A stretch of DNA of 64,000 nt. It comes from Gracilibacillus salitolerans. Its GTDB lineage: Bacteria; Bacillota; Bacilli; Bacillales; Amphibacillaceae. The stretch spans positions 2,480,001-2,544,000 of the forward strand of contig NZ_CP045915.1 of NCBI RefSeq assembly GCF_009650095.1. The letters are read 5' to 3'. A program made the position numbers and the translations under genes. Position 1 is the first letter of the stretch; every line of letters begins with the position of its first letter. A model generated the notes under the pieces. The model was not told the DNA's origin and searched no databases. It saw nothing but the letters and a program-made list of their open reading frames with translations. Positions 28,817 to 37,734 of this stretch are shown here, piece by piece.

Positions 28817-29941
28817 ATGTTTTTACCAGCAGGAAGTCAAGACGAAACAGGTATTCAAATCTCCAACCGGCTACGAGCATCAGAGATATTTAGACGAGTC
28901 ACTCAAAAACGGAATTTTCAGCAAATCTCTACACCAGTAGTTGAGTATGCTCAAACATTTACCAACGAGGTAGCTGGTATGGACTTACATTCCATGCTGA
29001 AATGGTTTAATGGTGCAGGGGAAATTGAAGTACTAAGGCCGGACTGGACAGCAGCAATTGCACGAGCGATCGCTGGACAGCATCCATCCAAACAAAAGTG
29101 GTCGTATCAAGGCAGTGTGTTTCGCTTTGACAAAGAAGATACCGAGAACAGACAGGCAGGTATTGAAATCGTTCATGCCGATCGTTTTTTTGGGGAGGCA
29201 GAGAGCCTGCTTACCGCTGTGACTTATTTAAATAATTTAAACATTGATACTTATGTGATAGAACTAGGACATACCGGAATTTTTGATGCATTGATTTCAC
29301 CTTTTACATTTAGTAAACAGGAGGAAATGGAATTGTTGAAAGCAATGCATGATAAACGATCGGATCTTGTCGAAGAAATTGTGGGGAAGGCAGGAAATTC
29401 GGAGCTGGTAAATCCTTTACTTGCATTAATCGATGCATATGGTTCTCGTGAAATTATTGAGCAATATCGAAAGCGTTGGGCAGATCGTGGTGATTTAACC
29501 GAGATTTTAAACCATATTGACAAGTTGATTGATTTACTCGAAGCCTCGGGTGTAACGGAAGTAATTGTCGACCTTGGTCGTGTTAAAAACCTGCCTTATT
29601 ATGATGGCATCATGTTTAGAGGTTTTTTGACTAATGACGGATCGACTTGTTTCTCTGGTGGCAGGTATGACCGCCTCTACGAACAATTTGAACAAACAAC
29701 TTCTGCAGTAGGCCTTGCGTTTGATGTTGATGAATTAGCCAAACATATGGAACCGGAACAAGAACCGGAAAAAATTTGTATTATTGCTTCTCCTGAAACA
29801 CACGCAATTGCTGAGAAGTACCGCATGGAAATGGATGAACAAGTAGTTGATATCCAATACGAATTAAAGAATCGAACAGCCTACCATAAAATTTATCAAG
29901 TGGTAGAGGAGAACAGTCAGTATAAGGTGGTCGAACAATGA
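28817..29941 (+). CDS. hisZ: ATP phosphoribosyltransferase regulatory subunit HisZ
   Basis: The 374-aa protein is a catalytically inactive relative of histidyl-tRNA synthetase, which partners short-form HisG to catalyse and feedback-regulate the first histidine step. The class II core is visible (RASEIFRRVTQKRNFQQIST, VLRPDWTAAIAR, YQGSVFRFDKEDTENRQAGIE and late GGRYDRLYEQF). ATG 28817 has AGGATG upstream; a GTG at 28808 is possible. It is the first gene of a tight operon and overlaps hisG by 4 bases. No C-terminal anticodon domain is seen, in line with HisZ rather than HisS. Confidence 0.95.
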   Translation: MFLPAGSQDETGIQISNRLRASEIFRRVTQKRNFQQISTPVVEYAQTFTNEVAGMDLHSMLKWFNGAGEIEVLRPDWTAAIARAIAGQHPSKQKWSYQGSVFRFDKEDTENRQAGIEIVHADRFFGEAESLLTAVTYLNNLNIDTYVIELGHTGIFDALISPFTFSKQEEMELLKAMHDKRSDLVEEIVGKAGNSELVNPLLALIDAYGSREIIEQYRKRWADRGDLTEILNHIDKLIDLLEASGVTEVIVDLGRVKNLPYYDGIMFRGFLTNDGSTCFSGGRYDRLYEQFEQTTSAVGLAFDVDELAKHMEPEQEPEKICIIASPETHAIAEKYRMEMDEQVVDIQYELKNRTAYHKIYQVVEENSQYKVVEQ

Positions 29942-30558
29942 AGCCAGTAATCGCACTAACAAAAGGACGACTAGAAAAACAATTTTTAAATTTTTTCGCA
30001 GGTTTAGGATATGATGTCGAAGCCTTATTAGAAAAAGGAAGAAAGCTTCAAATTGAAACAAAGGAATTTTCCTTCTTTTTTGCCAAAGGAGTAGACGTGA
30101 CAACCTATGTAGAAAACGGTATTGCAGATATAGGTGTTGTCGGTGGCGACATTTTAATTGAACACCAACCCGATGTTTTTAATTTATTTCCGTTACCATT
30201 CGGTCATTGTCGGATGGCGCTTGCGACGAAAATAGATTATCAGTGGCCTGAACAAAAGAAGCGAATTGCTAGTACATTTACCAATATAACCAAATCATAT
30301 TTTAAAGAAAAAGGTGAATCGGTAGATATAATTAAATTAGAAGGTTCTGTTGAGTTGGCACCAATCTTAGGCCTAGCTGATGCGATTGTCGATATTGTTG
30401 AAACAGGAACGACACTCAAGGAAAATGGTCTTGTAATAGAAGACGAATTTTTGTCATTTAGTGCTAGATTAATTGCCAATCGTTCATCATTAAAAATTAA
30501 ACGAGATCAATTAGTTCCTGTTATTGAACGGTTTAAGGAAGGAGCGAGAAACGTATGA
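29938..30558 (+). CDS. hisG: ATP phosphoribosyltransferase, short form HisG
   Basis: The 206-aa protein condenses ATP with PRPP to start histidine synthesis. It is the short HisG type that lacks the C-terminal regulatory domain and needs HisZ, encoded just before it. Visible marks are IALTKGRLEKQFLNFF, GIADIGVVGGDILIEH and the PRPP loop IVDIVETGTTLKENGL. It overlaps hisZ and hisD by 4 bases each (ATGA-type junctions), so it is translationally coupled on both sides. Confidence 0.97.
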   Translation: MKPVIALTKGRLEKQFLNFFAGLGYDVEALLEKGRKLQIETKEFSFFFAKGVDVTTYVENGIADIGVVGGDILIEHQPDVFNLFPLPFGHCRMALATKIDYQWPEQKKRIASTFTNITKSYFKEKGESVDIIKLEGSVELAPILGLADAIVDIVETGTTLKENGLVIEDEFLSFSARLIANRSSLKIKRDQLVPVIERFKEGARNV

Positions 30559-31838
30559 TTCCTTTATTGTCGATCGAGGAATTTTTAGCGAAAGCAGCGC
30601 CCGAAAAAACAAATAGTCAAGAGCAACAAAAATTCTTGCAAGCAGCGAGTACTATTATTGCTGATGTACAAGAAGACGGAGATCAAGCGGTTCGCTTCTT
30701 TATCGAGAAATTCGATGGGAAAGCACCAGCAAGATTTTTAGTATCAGAAGAAGAACGAAAAGCGGCATGGGATGCGGTAGATGACGAAGTAATACGCGCA
30801 TTACAACGTGCAGCTGATAACATTCGTGCGTTTCATCAAAAGCAATTAAATAGTTCTCGGATGATGCAAGCAGAAGGAAATGTAATCTCAGGCCAACTAT
30901 ATCGTCCCATTGACCGTGTAGGTATTTATGTACCGGGGGGAACAGCGGTATATCCATCGTCCGTTTTAATGAATGCTATCCCAGCTGTCCTTGCTGGTGT
31001 TAAAGAGGTAAATATGGCAACACCGGTTAAAGATGGCGAAGAACTCGCACCGATTTTAGCTGTTGCAGCTGACATCGCTGGTGTAACAAATATTTTTCGG
31101 GTAGGTGGTGTGCAGGCTATTGCAGCACTTGCTTACGGAACGGAATCCATTCCAAAAGTTGATAAAATTGTCGGCCCAGGAAATGCTTATGTTGCGGCAG
31201 CGAAAAAGTTAGTTTATGGTGATGTTGGGATAGATATGATCGCTGGTCCAAGTGAGGTAGCGATTATTGCTGATGAATCAGCAAGTCCTGCTTATGTTGC
31301 TGCTGATCTGATCGCACAGGCAGAACACGATACAAATGCGCGTGCCTTTCTCATTACAACCTCTCAATCATTAGTAGAAGCTGTCAATCAAGAACTAGTC
31401 AAACAATGCCAAGTATTACCGCGTAAAGAGATCGCGACTACTTCTTTACAAGAAAAAGGTGCAGGTGTAGTGGTAGAAACATTAACTGAAGCATTTGATG
31501 TGGCAAATAGGATCGCACCAGAGCACTTAGAAATCCAAGTAAAAGATCCGTTAAGCTACTTAAGTAAAGTAAGACATGCCGGATCGGTATTTTTAGGTCA
31601 TTATACGCCAGAAGCCTTAGGGGATTATTTTGCAGGACCTAACCATGTACTACCAACATCGGGTACCGCTAGATTTTCATCCGGTTTGTCGGTCGATGAT
31701 TTTGTCAAGAAAACCACCTACCTCTACTATACAGAAGAGGCTTTGCGAGAAGCTGGTGATGATGTGGTGAGAATTGCTAATCAGGAACAGTTAGAAGGAC
31801 ATGGCCTTGCGGTACGTAAACGTTTGGAGGAGAAATAA
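30555..31838 (+). CDS. hisD: Histidinol dehydrogenase
   Basis: The 427-aa zinc enzyme oxidises L-histidinol to histidine in two NAD-dependent steps. Family blocks are clear: [78 protein letters not shown], and the C-terminal [25 protein letters not shown] precedes the ATG. It overlaps hisG by 4 bases and shares one base (31838) with hisB. Full length. Confidence 0.98.
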   Translation: MIPLLSIEEFLAKAAPEKTNSQEQQKFLQAASTIIADVQEDGDQAVRFFIEKFDGKAPARFLVSEEERKAAWDAVDDEVIRALQRAADNIRAFHQKQLNSSRMMQAEGNVISGQLYRPIDRVGIYVPGGTAVYPSSVLMNAIPAVLAGVKEVNMATPVKDGEELAPILAVAADIAGVTNIFRVGGVQAIAALAYGTESIPKVDKIVGPGNAYVAAAKKLVYGDVGIDMIAGPSEVAIIADESASPAYVAADLIAQAEHDTNARAFLITTSQSLVEAVNQELVKQCQVLPRKEIATTSLQEKGAGVVVETLTEAFDVANRIAPEHLEIQVKDPLSYLSKVRHAGSVFLGHYTPEALGDYFAGPNHVLPTSGTARFSSGLSVDDFVKKTTYLYYTEEALREAGDDVVRIANQEQLEGHGLAVRKRLEEK

Positions 31839-32425
31839 TGAGAACAGCTAGTAAAAAAAGAGAAACATTAGAAACGCAAATTGAGGTTTCCGTTAACCTA
31901 GATGATCCAAAGGAAGTTAGTATCAAAACAGGGGTTGGATTTTTTGATCATATGTTAGAAGCATTTGCTCGTCACGGTCGTATCGGGCTTGTCGTCCAAG
32001 CTTCTGGTGACTTGCATATTGATAGTCACCATACCGTGGAAGACGTCGGTATAGTGTTGGGTCAATTAATCAAGGAAGCACTTGGTGATAAAAAATCAAT
32101 CAATCGTTTCGGAAGTGCTTATGTGCCAATGGATGAGGCTCTAGGCTTTGTTGCACTCGATATTAGCGGACGACCTTACCTCGTATTTGATGCGGAATTT
32201 TCCAATAAAAAGCTCGGGAATTTCGATACGGAATTAGTTCAGGAATTTTTACAGGCTTTCGCTTTCCAATCTGCCATTACGTTGCACGCAAAAGCCTTGT
32301 ATGGACATAACACACACCATAAAATTGAAGCGATATTCAAAGCGCTTGGACGTTCGTTGGGAGAAGCAATTCGAATTAATCCGGATATTCAAGGGGTTAA
32401 TTCTACAAAGGGGTTAATCGAATGA
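31838..32425 (+). CDS. hisB: Imidazoleglycerol-phosphate dehydratase
   Basis: The 195-aa monofunctional enzyme dehydrates imidazole glycerol phosphate. The metal-binding histidines are visible in [28 protein letters not shown] and [18 protein letters not shown]. There is no histidinol-phosphatase domain, which agrees with the separate hisJ upstream. GGAGG lies before the ATG, which begins at the last base of the hisD stop region, and the 3' end overlaps hisH by 4 bases. Confidence 0.97.
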   Translation: MRTASKKRETLETQIEVSVNLDDPKEVSIKTGVGFFDHMLEAFARHGRIGLVVQASGDLHIDSHHTVEDVGIVLGQLIKEALGDKKSINRFGSAYVPMDEALGFVALDISGRPYLVFDAEFSNKKLGNFDTELVQEFLQAFAFQSAITLHAKALYGHNTHHKIEAIFKALGRSLGEAIRINPDIQGVNSTKGLIE

Positions 32426-33039
32426 TTGCTATTGTTGATTATGGCATGGGAAATGTAGCAAGTGTTAAAACAGCTTTTCAACGATTGGGGTATGACGTAG
32501 AAATCACTGATTCCGTCGAGCGTTTAGAAGCTGCAAGCCACATTATTTTACCTGGTGTTGGCTCATTTCAAGCGGCAGTCGAAGAGATCAATCAGCGTAA
32601 TTTAACCGAACCCTTACGCAGACTTGCAAAGGAAAAGCCTTTTTTAGGCATTTGTCTCGGGATGCAATTACTGTTTGATCAAGGCTATGAAAATGGCATT
32701 TCAGATGGCCTTGGACTGATTCCTGGAGAGGTTAATAGGATAGAAACAGAATATATCTTGCCTCATATCGGTTGGAATCAGTTACAAATTGAAAACAACA
32801 ATCAGCCTTTTGCATCGTTTCAGGATAAGCATGTCTATTTTGTGCACTCCTTCCAAGCAAGGACGGGACAACAATATCTTGTCGCAACAGCAGAGTATGG
32901 CACGAAGGTTCCGGGGATTGTACAAAATGGTCACGTATACGGTATGCAATTTCACCCGGAAAAAAGCGGAGAAGTTGGCGTTGATTTGTTAAAATTATTC
33001 ATGGAAAAAACCAATGGTGATAGGGGGCAACAAGCATGA
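32422..33039 (+). CDS. hisH: Imidazole glycerol phosphate synthase, glutaminase subunit
   Basis: The 205-aa class I amidotransferase hydrolyses glutamine and channels ammonia to HisF. The catalytic triad is readable: Cys in [15 protein letters not shown], His and Glu in [12 protein letters not shown]. The oxyanion strand [12 protein letters not shown] is also present. It overlaps hisB and the following gene by 4 bases each. In most Bacillaceae his operons hisA follows hisH; here hisF does. Confidence 0.97.
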   Translation: MIAIVDYGMGNVASVKTAFQRLGYDVEITDSVERLEAASHIILPGVGSFQAAVEEINQRNLTEPLRRLAKEKPFLGICLGMQLLFDQGYENGISDGLGLIPGEVNRIETEYILPHIGWNQLQIENNNQPFASFQDKHVYFVHSFQARTGQQYLVATAEYGTKVPGIVQNGHVYGMQFHPEKSGEVGVDLLKLFMEKTNGDRGQQA

Positions 33040-33794
33040 TTGCCAAACGTATTATTCCTTGCTTAGATGTGAAAGAAGGAAAAGTAGTAAAAGGTACCAA
33101 TTTTGTGGGTTTAAGGGAGTTAGGTGACCCGGTAGAAATGGCCTCTAATTATTCCAAAGATGGAGCAGATGAAATCATCTTTTTGGATATCTCTGCTACA
33201 AACGAAGGGCGCCAAACGATGGTTGATATTGTAAAACGGACCGCTGAGCAAGTTTTTGTCCCTTTTACTGTTGGTGGCGGAGTTAGAACAATTGATGATG
33301 TAAACCGCTTGTTAAAAGCAGGTGCTGACAAAGTAGGAATGAATTCAGCCGCTGTAAACAACCCGCAACTAATTACTGAATCTTCTGATCGTTTCGGTGC
33401 ACAATGTACGGTGATAGCAATTGATGCAAAACGAGTAGGTGAAAAATGGCACGTAATGACACATGGAGGTTCCAAAGACACCGGTATTGATGCCATTGAA
33501 TGGGCAAAAGAAGCCGAAAGTAGAGGAGCAGGTGAAATTCTGCTGACTAGTGTAGATACAGATGGTGTCAAAGACGGTTTTGATTTACCGTTAACTGATA
33601 CCGTGGTCTCAGTTGTACGTATTCCTGTTATTGCATCAGGTGGTGTCGGGAAACCTGAACATTTTCCTGAAGTTTTTAATAAAACCGATGTTTCAGCAGG
33701 TTTAGCAGCATCGATCTTCCATGAGAATACCTTCACAGTGAAACAAGTAAAAGATGTCTGCATCGATCAAGGAGTGAATATTCGTGAAGCCTGA
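33036..33794 (+). CDS. hisF: Imidazole glycerol phosphate synthase, cyclase subunit
   Basis: The 252-aa (beta/alpha)8 barrel forms imidazole glycerol phosphate and AICAR from PRFAR and ammonia. It is HisF, not HisA: the catalytic aspartates are in [20 protein letters not shown] (Asp11) and [13 protein letters not shown] (about Asp130), with the phosphate loops FTVGGGVRT and VIASGGVG. It overlaps hisH by 4 bases and hisI by 11. The direct hisH-hisF junction leaves no space for hisA, which encodes the preceding isomerase step. Confidence 0.96.
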   Translation: MIAKRIIPCLDVKEGKVVKGTNFVGLRELGDPVEMASNYSKDGADEIIFLDISATNEGRQTMVDIVKRTAEQVFVPFTVGGGVRTIDDVNRLLKAGADKVGMNSAAVNNPQLITESSDRFGAQCTVIAIDAKRVGEKWHVMTHGGSKDTGIDAIEWAKEAESRGAGEILLTSVDTDGVKDGFDLPLTDTVVSVVRIPVIASGGVGKPEHFPEVFNKTDVSAGLAASIFHENTFTVKQVKDVCIDQGVNIREA

Positions 33795-34431
33795 TTTTTC
33801 AAAAGGACTTATACCAGCAATTGTAACCGATTATTATACAAAAGATGTTTTAATGCTTGCTTATATGAATGAAGAAGCGTTCGAAAAAACGTTAGAAACG
33901 AAACAAACATGGTTTTATTCCCGGTCACGTGATGAATTATGGAATAAAGGTGCGACATCTGGAAATACGCAAGAAGTGCACTCGATTGATTTAGATTGTG
34001 ATCAAGATACATTATTGATTCAAGTGGTCCCAGCAGGTCCAGCCTGTCATACTGGCGAGACTTCATGCTTTTTTAACCGGGTAGCTGAAAAGGAAACCAA
34101 TTTTGATGCTTCGATTATTGAGAATGTGATGAAAGAAGTGGAAGAGCGTAAAACAGAACGTGTTGAGAATTCCTACACCAATTATTTATATGATAAAGGC
34201 GTCGATAAGATTGGTAAAAAAGTAATCGAAGAAGCTGGCGAAGTAGTAATCGCTGCGAAAAATAATAATAAGCAGGAACTAACGAACGAGGTTAGTGATT
34301 TGCTTTATCACACATTTGTGATAATGGCCAATCAAGGTGTGTCATTAGAAGATATAAAACAAGAATTATCCAACCGTTTTGCTAAGAAAGGGAACAGTAA
34401 AGGCGATCGTGCAGAAATTCAAAAATGGTGA
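33784..34431 (+). CDS. hisI: Bifunctional phosphoribosyl-AMP cyclohydrolase / phosphoribosyl-ATP pyrophosphatase
   Basis: The 215-aa fusion (HisIE) performs the second and third histidine steps. The N-terminal cyclohydrolase has [20 protein letters not shown] and the zinc/metal ligands DCDQDTLL and CHTGETSCF. The C-terminal pyrophosphatase starts near residue 115 and shows [19 protein letters not shown] with LLYHTFVIM. The GTG start has AAGGAGTG just upstream inside hisF. It is the last gene of the operon, followed by a strong terminator. Confidence 0.96.
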   Translation: MKPDFSKGLIPAIVTDYYTKDVLMLAYMNEEAFEKTLETKQTWFYSRSRDELWNKGATSGNTQEVHSIDLDCDQDTLLIQVVPAGPACHTGETSCFFNRVAEKETNFDASIIENVMKEVEERKTERVENSYTNYLYDKGVDKIGKKVIEEAGEVVIAAKNNNKQELTNEVSDLLYHTFVIMANQGVSLEDIKQELSNRFAKKGNSKGDRAEIQKW

Positions 34432-34434
34432 TAT

Positions 34435-34476
34435 AAAAAATCTTCACTTTGTACGTTACAAGTGGAGATTTTTTAA
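34435..34476 (+). terminator. Terminator after the his operon
   Basis: AAAAAATCTTCACTT pairs with AAGTGGAGATTTTTT around a 10-base loop, ending in T. Confidence 0.9.
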
Positions 34477-34565
34477 TTAATGAAATTATAAACCGTTTTG
34501 AAGTAGAACTATTACTTTGATACTATTAAGATATCCAAAATTAATGCTTTAGAAGGGGGGAAGTA

Positions 34566-34717
34566 ATGGTTTACAAAACCACTTTTATTACAATCTCAGA
34601 AGACTCGCCAGTTACCTCAGTTATTATACCACTTCCATTGAATATGATTTAATCAGTAATAACCCTTACAAATATACGCAAGCAATAGGTTATATCAAAA
34701 TCTTCTCTAGGTTCTAA
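34566..34717 (+). pseudogene. Frameshifted remnant of a DUF6157-like gene
   Basis: A good ribosome site (GGGGGGAAG) precedes an ATG that reads MVYKTTFITISEDSPVTSVI and then stops. In the +1 frame the reading resumes as SIEYDLISNNPYKYTQ. Together these match, from memory, the start of the DUF6157 family (VYKTTFITIA..CPVT, then IEYELLS.NPYKYT). The segment between the two parts is shortened and the expected continuation is lost, ending with a stop at 34715. It is therefore a frameshifted, truncated gene. Family function is unknown. Confidence 0.65.
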
Positions 34718-34833
34718 AATATTTTTGAAGTATTGCTCCAAATATTTCAACCACCTCACTAGATATGATGTATGGATAAAGATGGATATTAAAGGGTGAT
34801 TTTGTGGTAGATAACAGAGTAAATGATTAGAAG

Positions 34834-35008
34834 ATGATGCAGGTTTTTGGATTTATTATTGTTATCATTATATTGCATACTGAACCAATTATTACTAACT
34901 GGTTTGGAGAAGCCTGGTTTATTTCTATATTTGCTGTTATAGGGTACTTATAGGTGTTAGTTTTACGTTTATTTATAAATGGAAGGAAAAGAAGTTAACT
35001 AAAAAGTA
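34834..35008 (+). pseudogene. Probable decayed small membrane-protein gene
   Basis: From ATG 34834 a 39-aa frame has two hydrophobic stretches (MQVFGFIIVIIILH, AWFISIFAVIGYL) and stops at 34951. In another frame the following bases read IGVSFTFIYKWKEKKLTKK before a stop at 35006, a typical basic end of a small membrane protein. This suggests one frameshift in a roughly 57-aa gene. It could instead be a genuine 39-aa peptide. No family is recognised and no good ribosome site is seen. Confidence 0.35.
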
Positions 35009-35050
35009 GAAATGAGACTCGCACTTTAAAGAGTGGATAGTAGGAATAAG

Positions 35051-35096
35051 TAAAGAACAGCCTAATGAATCATAGTAAGGCTGTTCTTCCTTCATT
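35051..35096. terminator. Terminator downstream of msrA
   Basis: AAAGAACAGCCT pairs with AGGCTGTTCTT with a T-rich right flank and A-rich left flank, usable from both sides. Confidence 0.75.
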
Positions 35097-35112
35097 AAAA
35101 AATAGAGAATAT

Positions 35113-35646
35113 TTACTCTTTGTCCCAATGTTTTTCCATGAATTCATCTCTTCCTGATTTTTCTCGGTCTTCCAGGTATTCCTCTTTATTCTTCTTATAA
35201 AAGTCTTGATGGTATTCTTCTGCCGGGTAAAACGCACTGGCGGACAAGATTTTCGTAACGATCTCTTTTTGGAATCGATTGGTTCTTTTTAATTCCTCAA
35301 GTGAATGAATGGCTAATTGCTTCTGCTCTTCATTATGATAAAAAATCGCTGTCCGGTACTGTGATCCTCTGTCATGAAACTGACCACCATCATCTGTAGG
35401 ATCAATTTGCGGCCAATATAAATTAAGTATTTGCTGATAAGATATTTTCTCAGGTTCATAGATGATTTGTACTGCCTCATAGTGGCCTGTCGTACCTGTT
35501 TTTACTTCTTCATAGGTTGGATTTTCCAGATGCCCCCCTATATATCCAGATATAACACTTTCTACTCCATCCCATTGATCAAATGGCTTCACCATACACC
35601 AGAAACAACCTCCAGCAAATGTGGCCTTTTCCAATTTTTTCTCCAT
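35113..35646 (-). CDS. msrA: Peptide methionine-S-sulfoxide reductase MsrA
   Basis: The 177-aa enzyme reduces the S-epimer of methionine sulfoxide in oxidised proteins. The catalytic motif [11 protein letters not shown] is near the N-terminus, followed by the family blocks [41 protein letters not shown] and AEEYHQDF. The motif GCFWC carries two cysteines. AAGGAG lies upstream of the ATG. No msrB is adjacent. It is divergent from the YpcP-type exonuclease and lies outside the his operon. Confidence 0.97.
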   Translation of the reverse strand: MEKKLEKATFAGGCFWCMVKPFDQWDGVESVISGYIGGHLENPTYEEVKTGTTGHYEAVQIIYEPEKISYQQILNLYWPQIDPTDDGGQFHDRGSQYRTAIFYHNEEQKQLAIHSLEELKRTNRFQKEIVTKILSASAFYPAEEYHQDFYKKNKEEYLEDREKSGRDEFMEKHWDKE

Positions 35647-35743
35647 ACATGTTTCTCCTTAGTGTTGCAAAATCCTCTTGTAGCATTTAATATACAAGTT
35701 ATATTAGTTGAAGTAAATCAATTAAACTTAAAGGGTGAAAAAA

Positions 35744-36640
35744 ATGACAGATAGATCTCACGTCCTTATTGTAGATGGGATGGCATTATTATTTAGAGGA
35801 TTTTTTGCAACAGCTTTTACCGGGAACTTTATGGTCAATAGTAAAGGGATTCCAAGAAATGGATTATTTGGATTCTTGAATTATTTTACCAATTCGGTTG
35901 AGACTTTTCAGCCAACACATGTTATCTGCTGTTGGGACATGGGTAGCCAAACGTTTCGAAATGAATTATATGAAGGGTATAAGTCTAATCGTGATGCACC
36001 TCCAGAAGAGCTTGTACCACAGTTTGATCTGGCAAAAGATATTGTCACAGCATTTCAAGTGCCGAACGTAGGAGTCACTGGTTATGAAGCAGATGACTGT
36101 ATAGGCACACTAACTAAACAACTTCAAAAAGATCATCAAGTAACAGTCGTAACTGGCGATCATGACTTATTACAATTAGTGGATGACAATATTAATATAG
36201 CAATTATGAAAAAGGGACAAGGTAATTACGACGTGTTTCATGCTGATAATTTTTATGAGAAGAAGGGATTAACTCCTAAACAAATTATCGATCTAAAAGG
36301 ATTGATGGGAGACTCATCTGATAATTATCCAGGTGTTAAAGGTGTAGGAGAGAAAACAGCATTAAAATTATTAATGCAATATGAAACAATCGATAACTTG
36401 TTAGCAGATAAAGAGAATTTAACTAAAGGTATGCAGAAAAAATTGGATCAATATGCAGAGGATTTAGCAATCTCTCGAAAACTAGCAGCTATTCATACTG
36501 AAGTTCCGTTGACTTTTTCTGTAGAAACGGCAGTATGGAACAATGACTTGACGAATATCCGTACGTATTTAATCGATGAGTTAGAATTTCAAAATCCTGG
36601 ACGTTGGTTGGATAAATTATGGGAAAAAGCAACGGGATAA
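35744..36640 (+). CDS. ypcP: YpcP-like 5'-3' exonuclease
   Basis: The 298-aa protein is a stand-alone 5'-3' exonuclease/flap endonuclease domain like the N-terminal part of DNA polymerase I, used to remove RNA primers and flaps. Metal-binding acidic clusters are visible: VDGMALLFRGF, GYEADDCIGTL, TGDHDLLQLV and GLMGDSSDNYPGVKGVGEKTA (helix-hairpin-helix). ATG 35744 is chosen because AAGGG lies 8 bases upstream; an in-frame GTG at 35735 overlaps that site. In B. subtilis ypcP lies near dynA; here the his block and msrA are between them. Confidence 0.93.
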   Translation: MTDRSHVLIVDGMALLFRGFFATAFTGNFMVNSKGIPRNGLFGFLNYFTNSVETFQPTHVICCWDMGSQTFRNELYEGYKSNRDAPPEELVPQFDLAKDIVTAFQVPNVGVTGYEADDCIGTLTKQLQKDHQVTVVTGDHDLLQLVDDNINIAIMKKGQGNYDVFHADNFYEKKGLTPKQIIDLKGLMGDSSDNYPGVKGVGEKTALKLLMQYETIDNLLADKENLTKGMQKKLDQYAEDLAISRKLAAIHTEVPLTFSVETAVWNNDLTNIRTYLIDELEFQNPGRWLDKLWEKATG

Positions 36641-36661
36641 AACCTCGAAAATATACAATTA

Positions 36662-36692
36662 GCAGAGCTAGCCTTGAGGCTAGCTCTTTTCT
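36662..36692. terminator. Terminator between ypcP and gltC
   Basis: Perfect stem GAGCTAGCC / GGCTAGCTC with a TTGA loop and T run on the plus strand. Confidence 0.9.
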
Positions 36693-36704
36693 ATATGAAT
36701 TTTT

Positions 36705-37616
36705 TTATTGAAACCTTTGTAGGATTGAGAAGAATTCCTTTATAAATTCATAGAATACTTGTTCAGATGGTGCAAGTTTTCTGTTCTTGGGAATTATAAT
36801 CCCAACGGTACGTTTTAACTCTGGATTTTGAATCGCGACTTTCGCACTGTAGTATGGATTTAAATCATTAAATGCACTTTCTGGTAATAATGTAATTCCA
36901 ATACCTGCTGCGACTAACCCCTTTATTGCGTCTAAATCTTCCCCTTGAGATGACACATTTGGTGTAAACCCAGCTTGTTTACAGCCATCAATAACGAGTT
37001 GGTGTAGTACATAACCTTCCGGGAATAATACGAATGTCTCATCATGTAAATCGCGTAAATTCACACTGCTCTGTTCAGCTAATGGATGTGAATTTGGCAC
37101 TAATGCATAAAAATTTTCTGTAAATAAGATATCTCCTAAAATATCAGGATGCTCTGTCGGAACAGGACCTAAAAATGCAACATCAATTTCACGGTTTTCT
37201 ACCGATTCAATTAAAAAATTATAAGAACCTTGTCTTAATTGAAAAGCGATTTTAGGGTGCTTCTTCTTAAATTCCGAAACTACTGTAGGTAACAAATTAC
37301 TTGCTAAACTGGTTGGAAAACCAATTTTTATCGAACCTCTTTCGGGATCGATGTATTCATCGATTTGTTTCTTTGCATGATCAATTGCTTTTAATGCCGT
37401 TTTGGTATGAGTTAGAAATATCCGCCCTATATGGGTTAAACGTACATTTCTACCTTCTCTTTCAAATAATTCAACACCAAGCTCGGCTTCTAGGTTAGCT
37501 ATTTGTCTACTAATTGCAGACTGGGCCACATGCAATTCTGCTGCCGCATCTGAGACGTGTTCACGCTCTGCAACCTCAACAAAATAACGTAATTGACGTA
37601 ATTCCACTCGTTTCAC
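36705..37616 (-). CDS. gltC: LysR-type regulator GltC
   Basis: The 303-aa protein has an N-terminal LysR helix-turn-helix (MKRVELRQLRYFVEVAEREH, then AQSAISRQIANLEAELGVELFERE) and a C-terminal periplasmic-binding-like effector domain (about 90-300). It is divergent from gltA, the arrangement of B. subtilis gltC, which activates gltAB in response to the 2-oxoglutarate/glutamate balance and represses its own gene. GAGGTG precedes the ATG. Confidence 0.93.
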   Translation of the reverse strand: MKRVELRQLRYFVEVAEREHVSDAAAELHVAQSAISRQIANLEAELGVELFEREGRNVRLTHIGRIFLTHTKTALKAIDHAKKQIDEYIDPERGSIKIGFPTSLASNLLPTVVSEFKKKHPKIAFQLRQGSYNFLIESVENREIDVAFLGPVPTEHPDILGDILFTENFYALVPNSHPLAEQSSVNLRDLHDETFVLFPEGYVLHQLVIDGCKQAGFTPNVSSQGEDLDAIKGLVAAGIGITLLPESAFNDLNPYYSAKVAIQNPELKRTVGIIIPKNRKLAPSEQVFYEFIKEFFSILQRFQ

Positions 37617-37620
37617 CTCA

Positions 37621-37667
37621 TGATATATATCAGAATTAGAACAATGTTATATTTATTATATATTGTT
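37621..37667. promoter_or_regulatory. Candidate GltC operator region
   Basis: The gltC-gltA gap contains the palindrome TGATATATATCA (37621-37632) and, next to it, an imperfect dyad with arms ACAAT and ATTGT (about 37640-37667) overlapping the gltA -35. LysR regulators typically use such paired dyads. Binding is inferred. Confidence 0.4.
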
Positions 37668-37691
37668 TAGATCAATAAGAAAACTTACAAT
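37663..37691 (+). promoter_or_regulatory. gltA promoter
   Basis: TTGTTT (37663-37668) and TACAAT (37686-37691) are 17 bases apart, with the start codon 44 bases downstream. The weak -35 fits an activator-dependent promoter. Confidence 0.55.
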
Positions 37692-37734
37692 AGTAATAGA
37701 CACCTTAAAAGTATATTGAATGGGGGCGACATAT

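Noticed and set aside
28644-28880. N-terminal extension of the histidinol-phosphatase frame
   Set aside because: The extra 79 codons lack a ribosome site, overlap the hisZ start and promoter, and are absent from the usual 268-aa length.
33036-33794. Possibility that this barrel gene is hisA instead of hisF
   Set aside because: The start [16 protein letters not shown] and the VIAIDAKR motif are HisF-specific.
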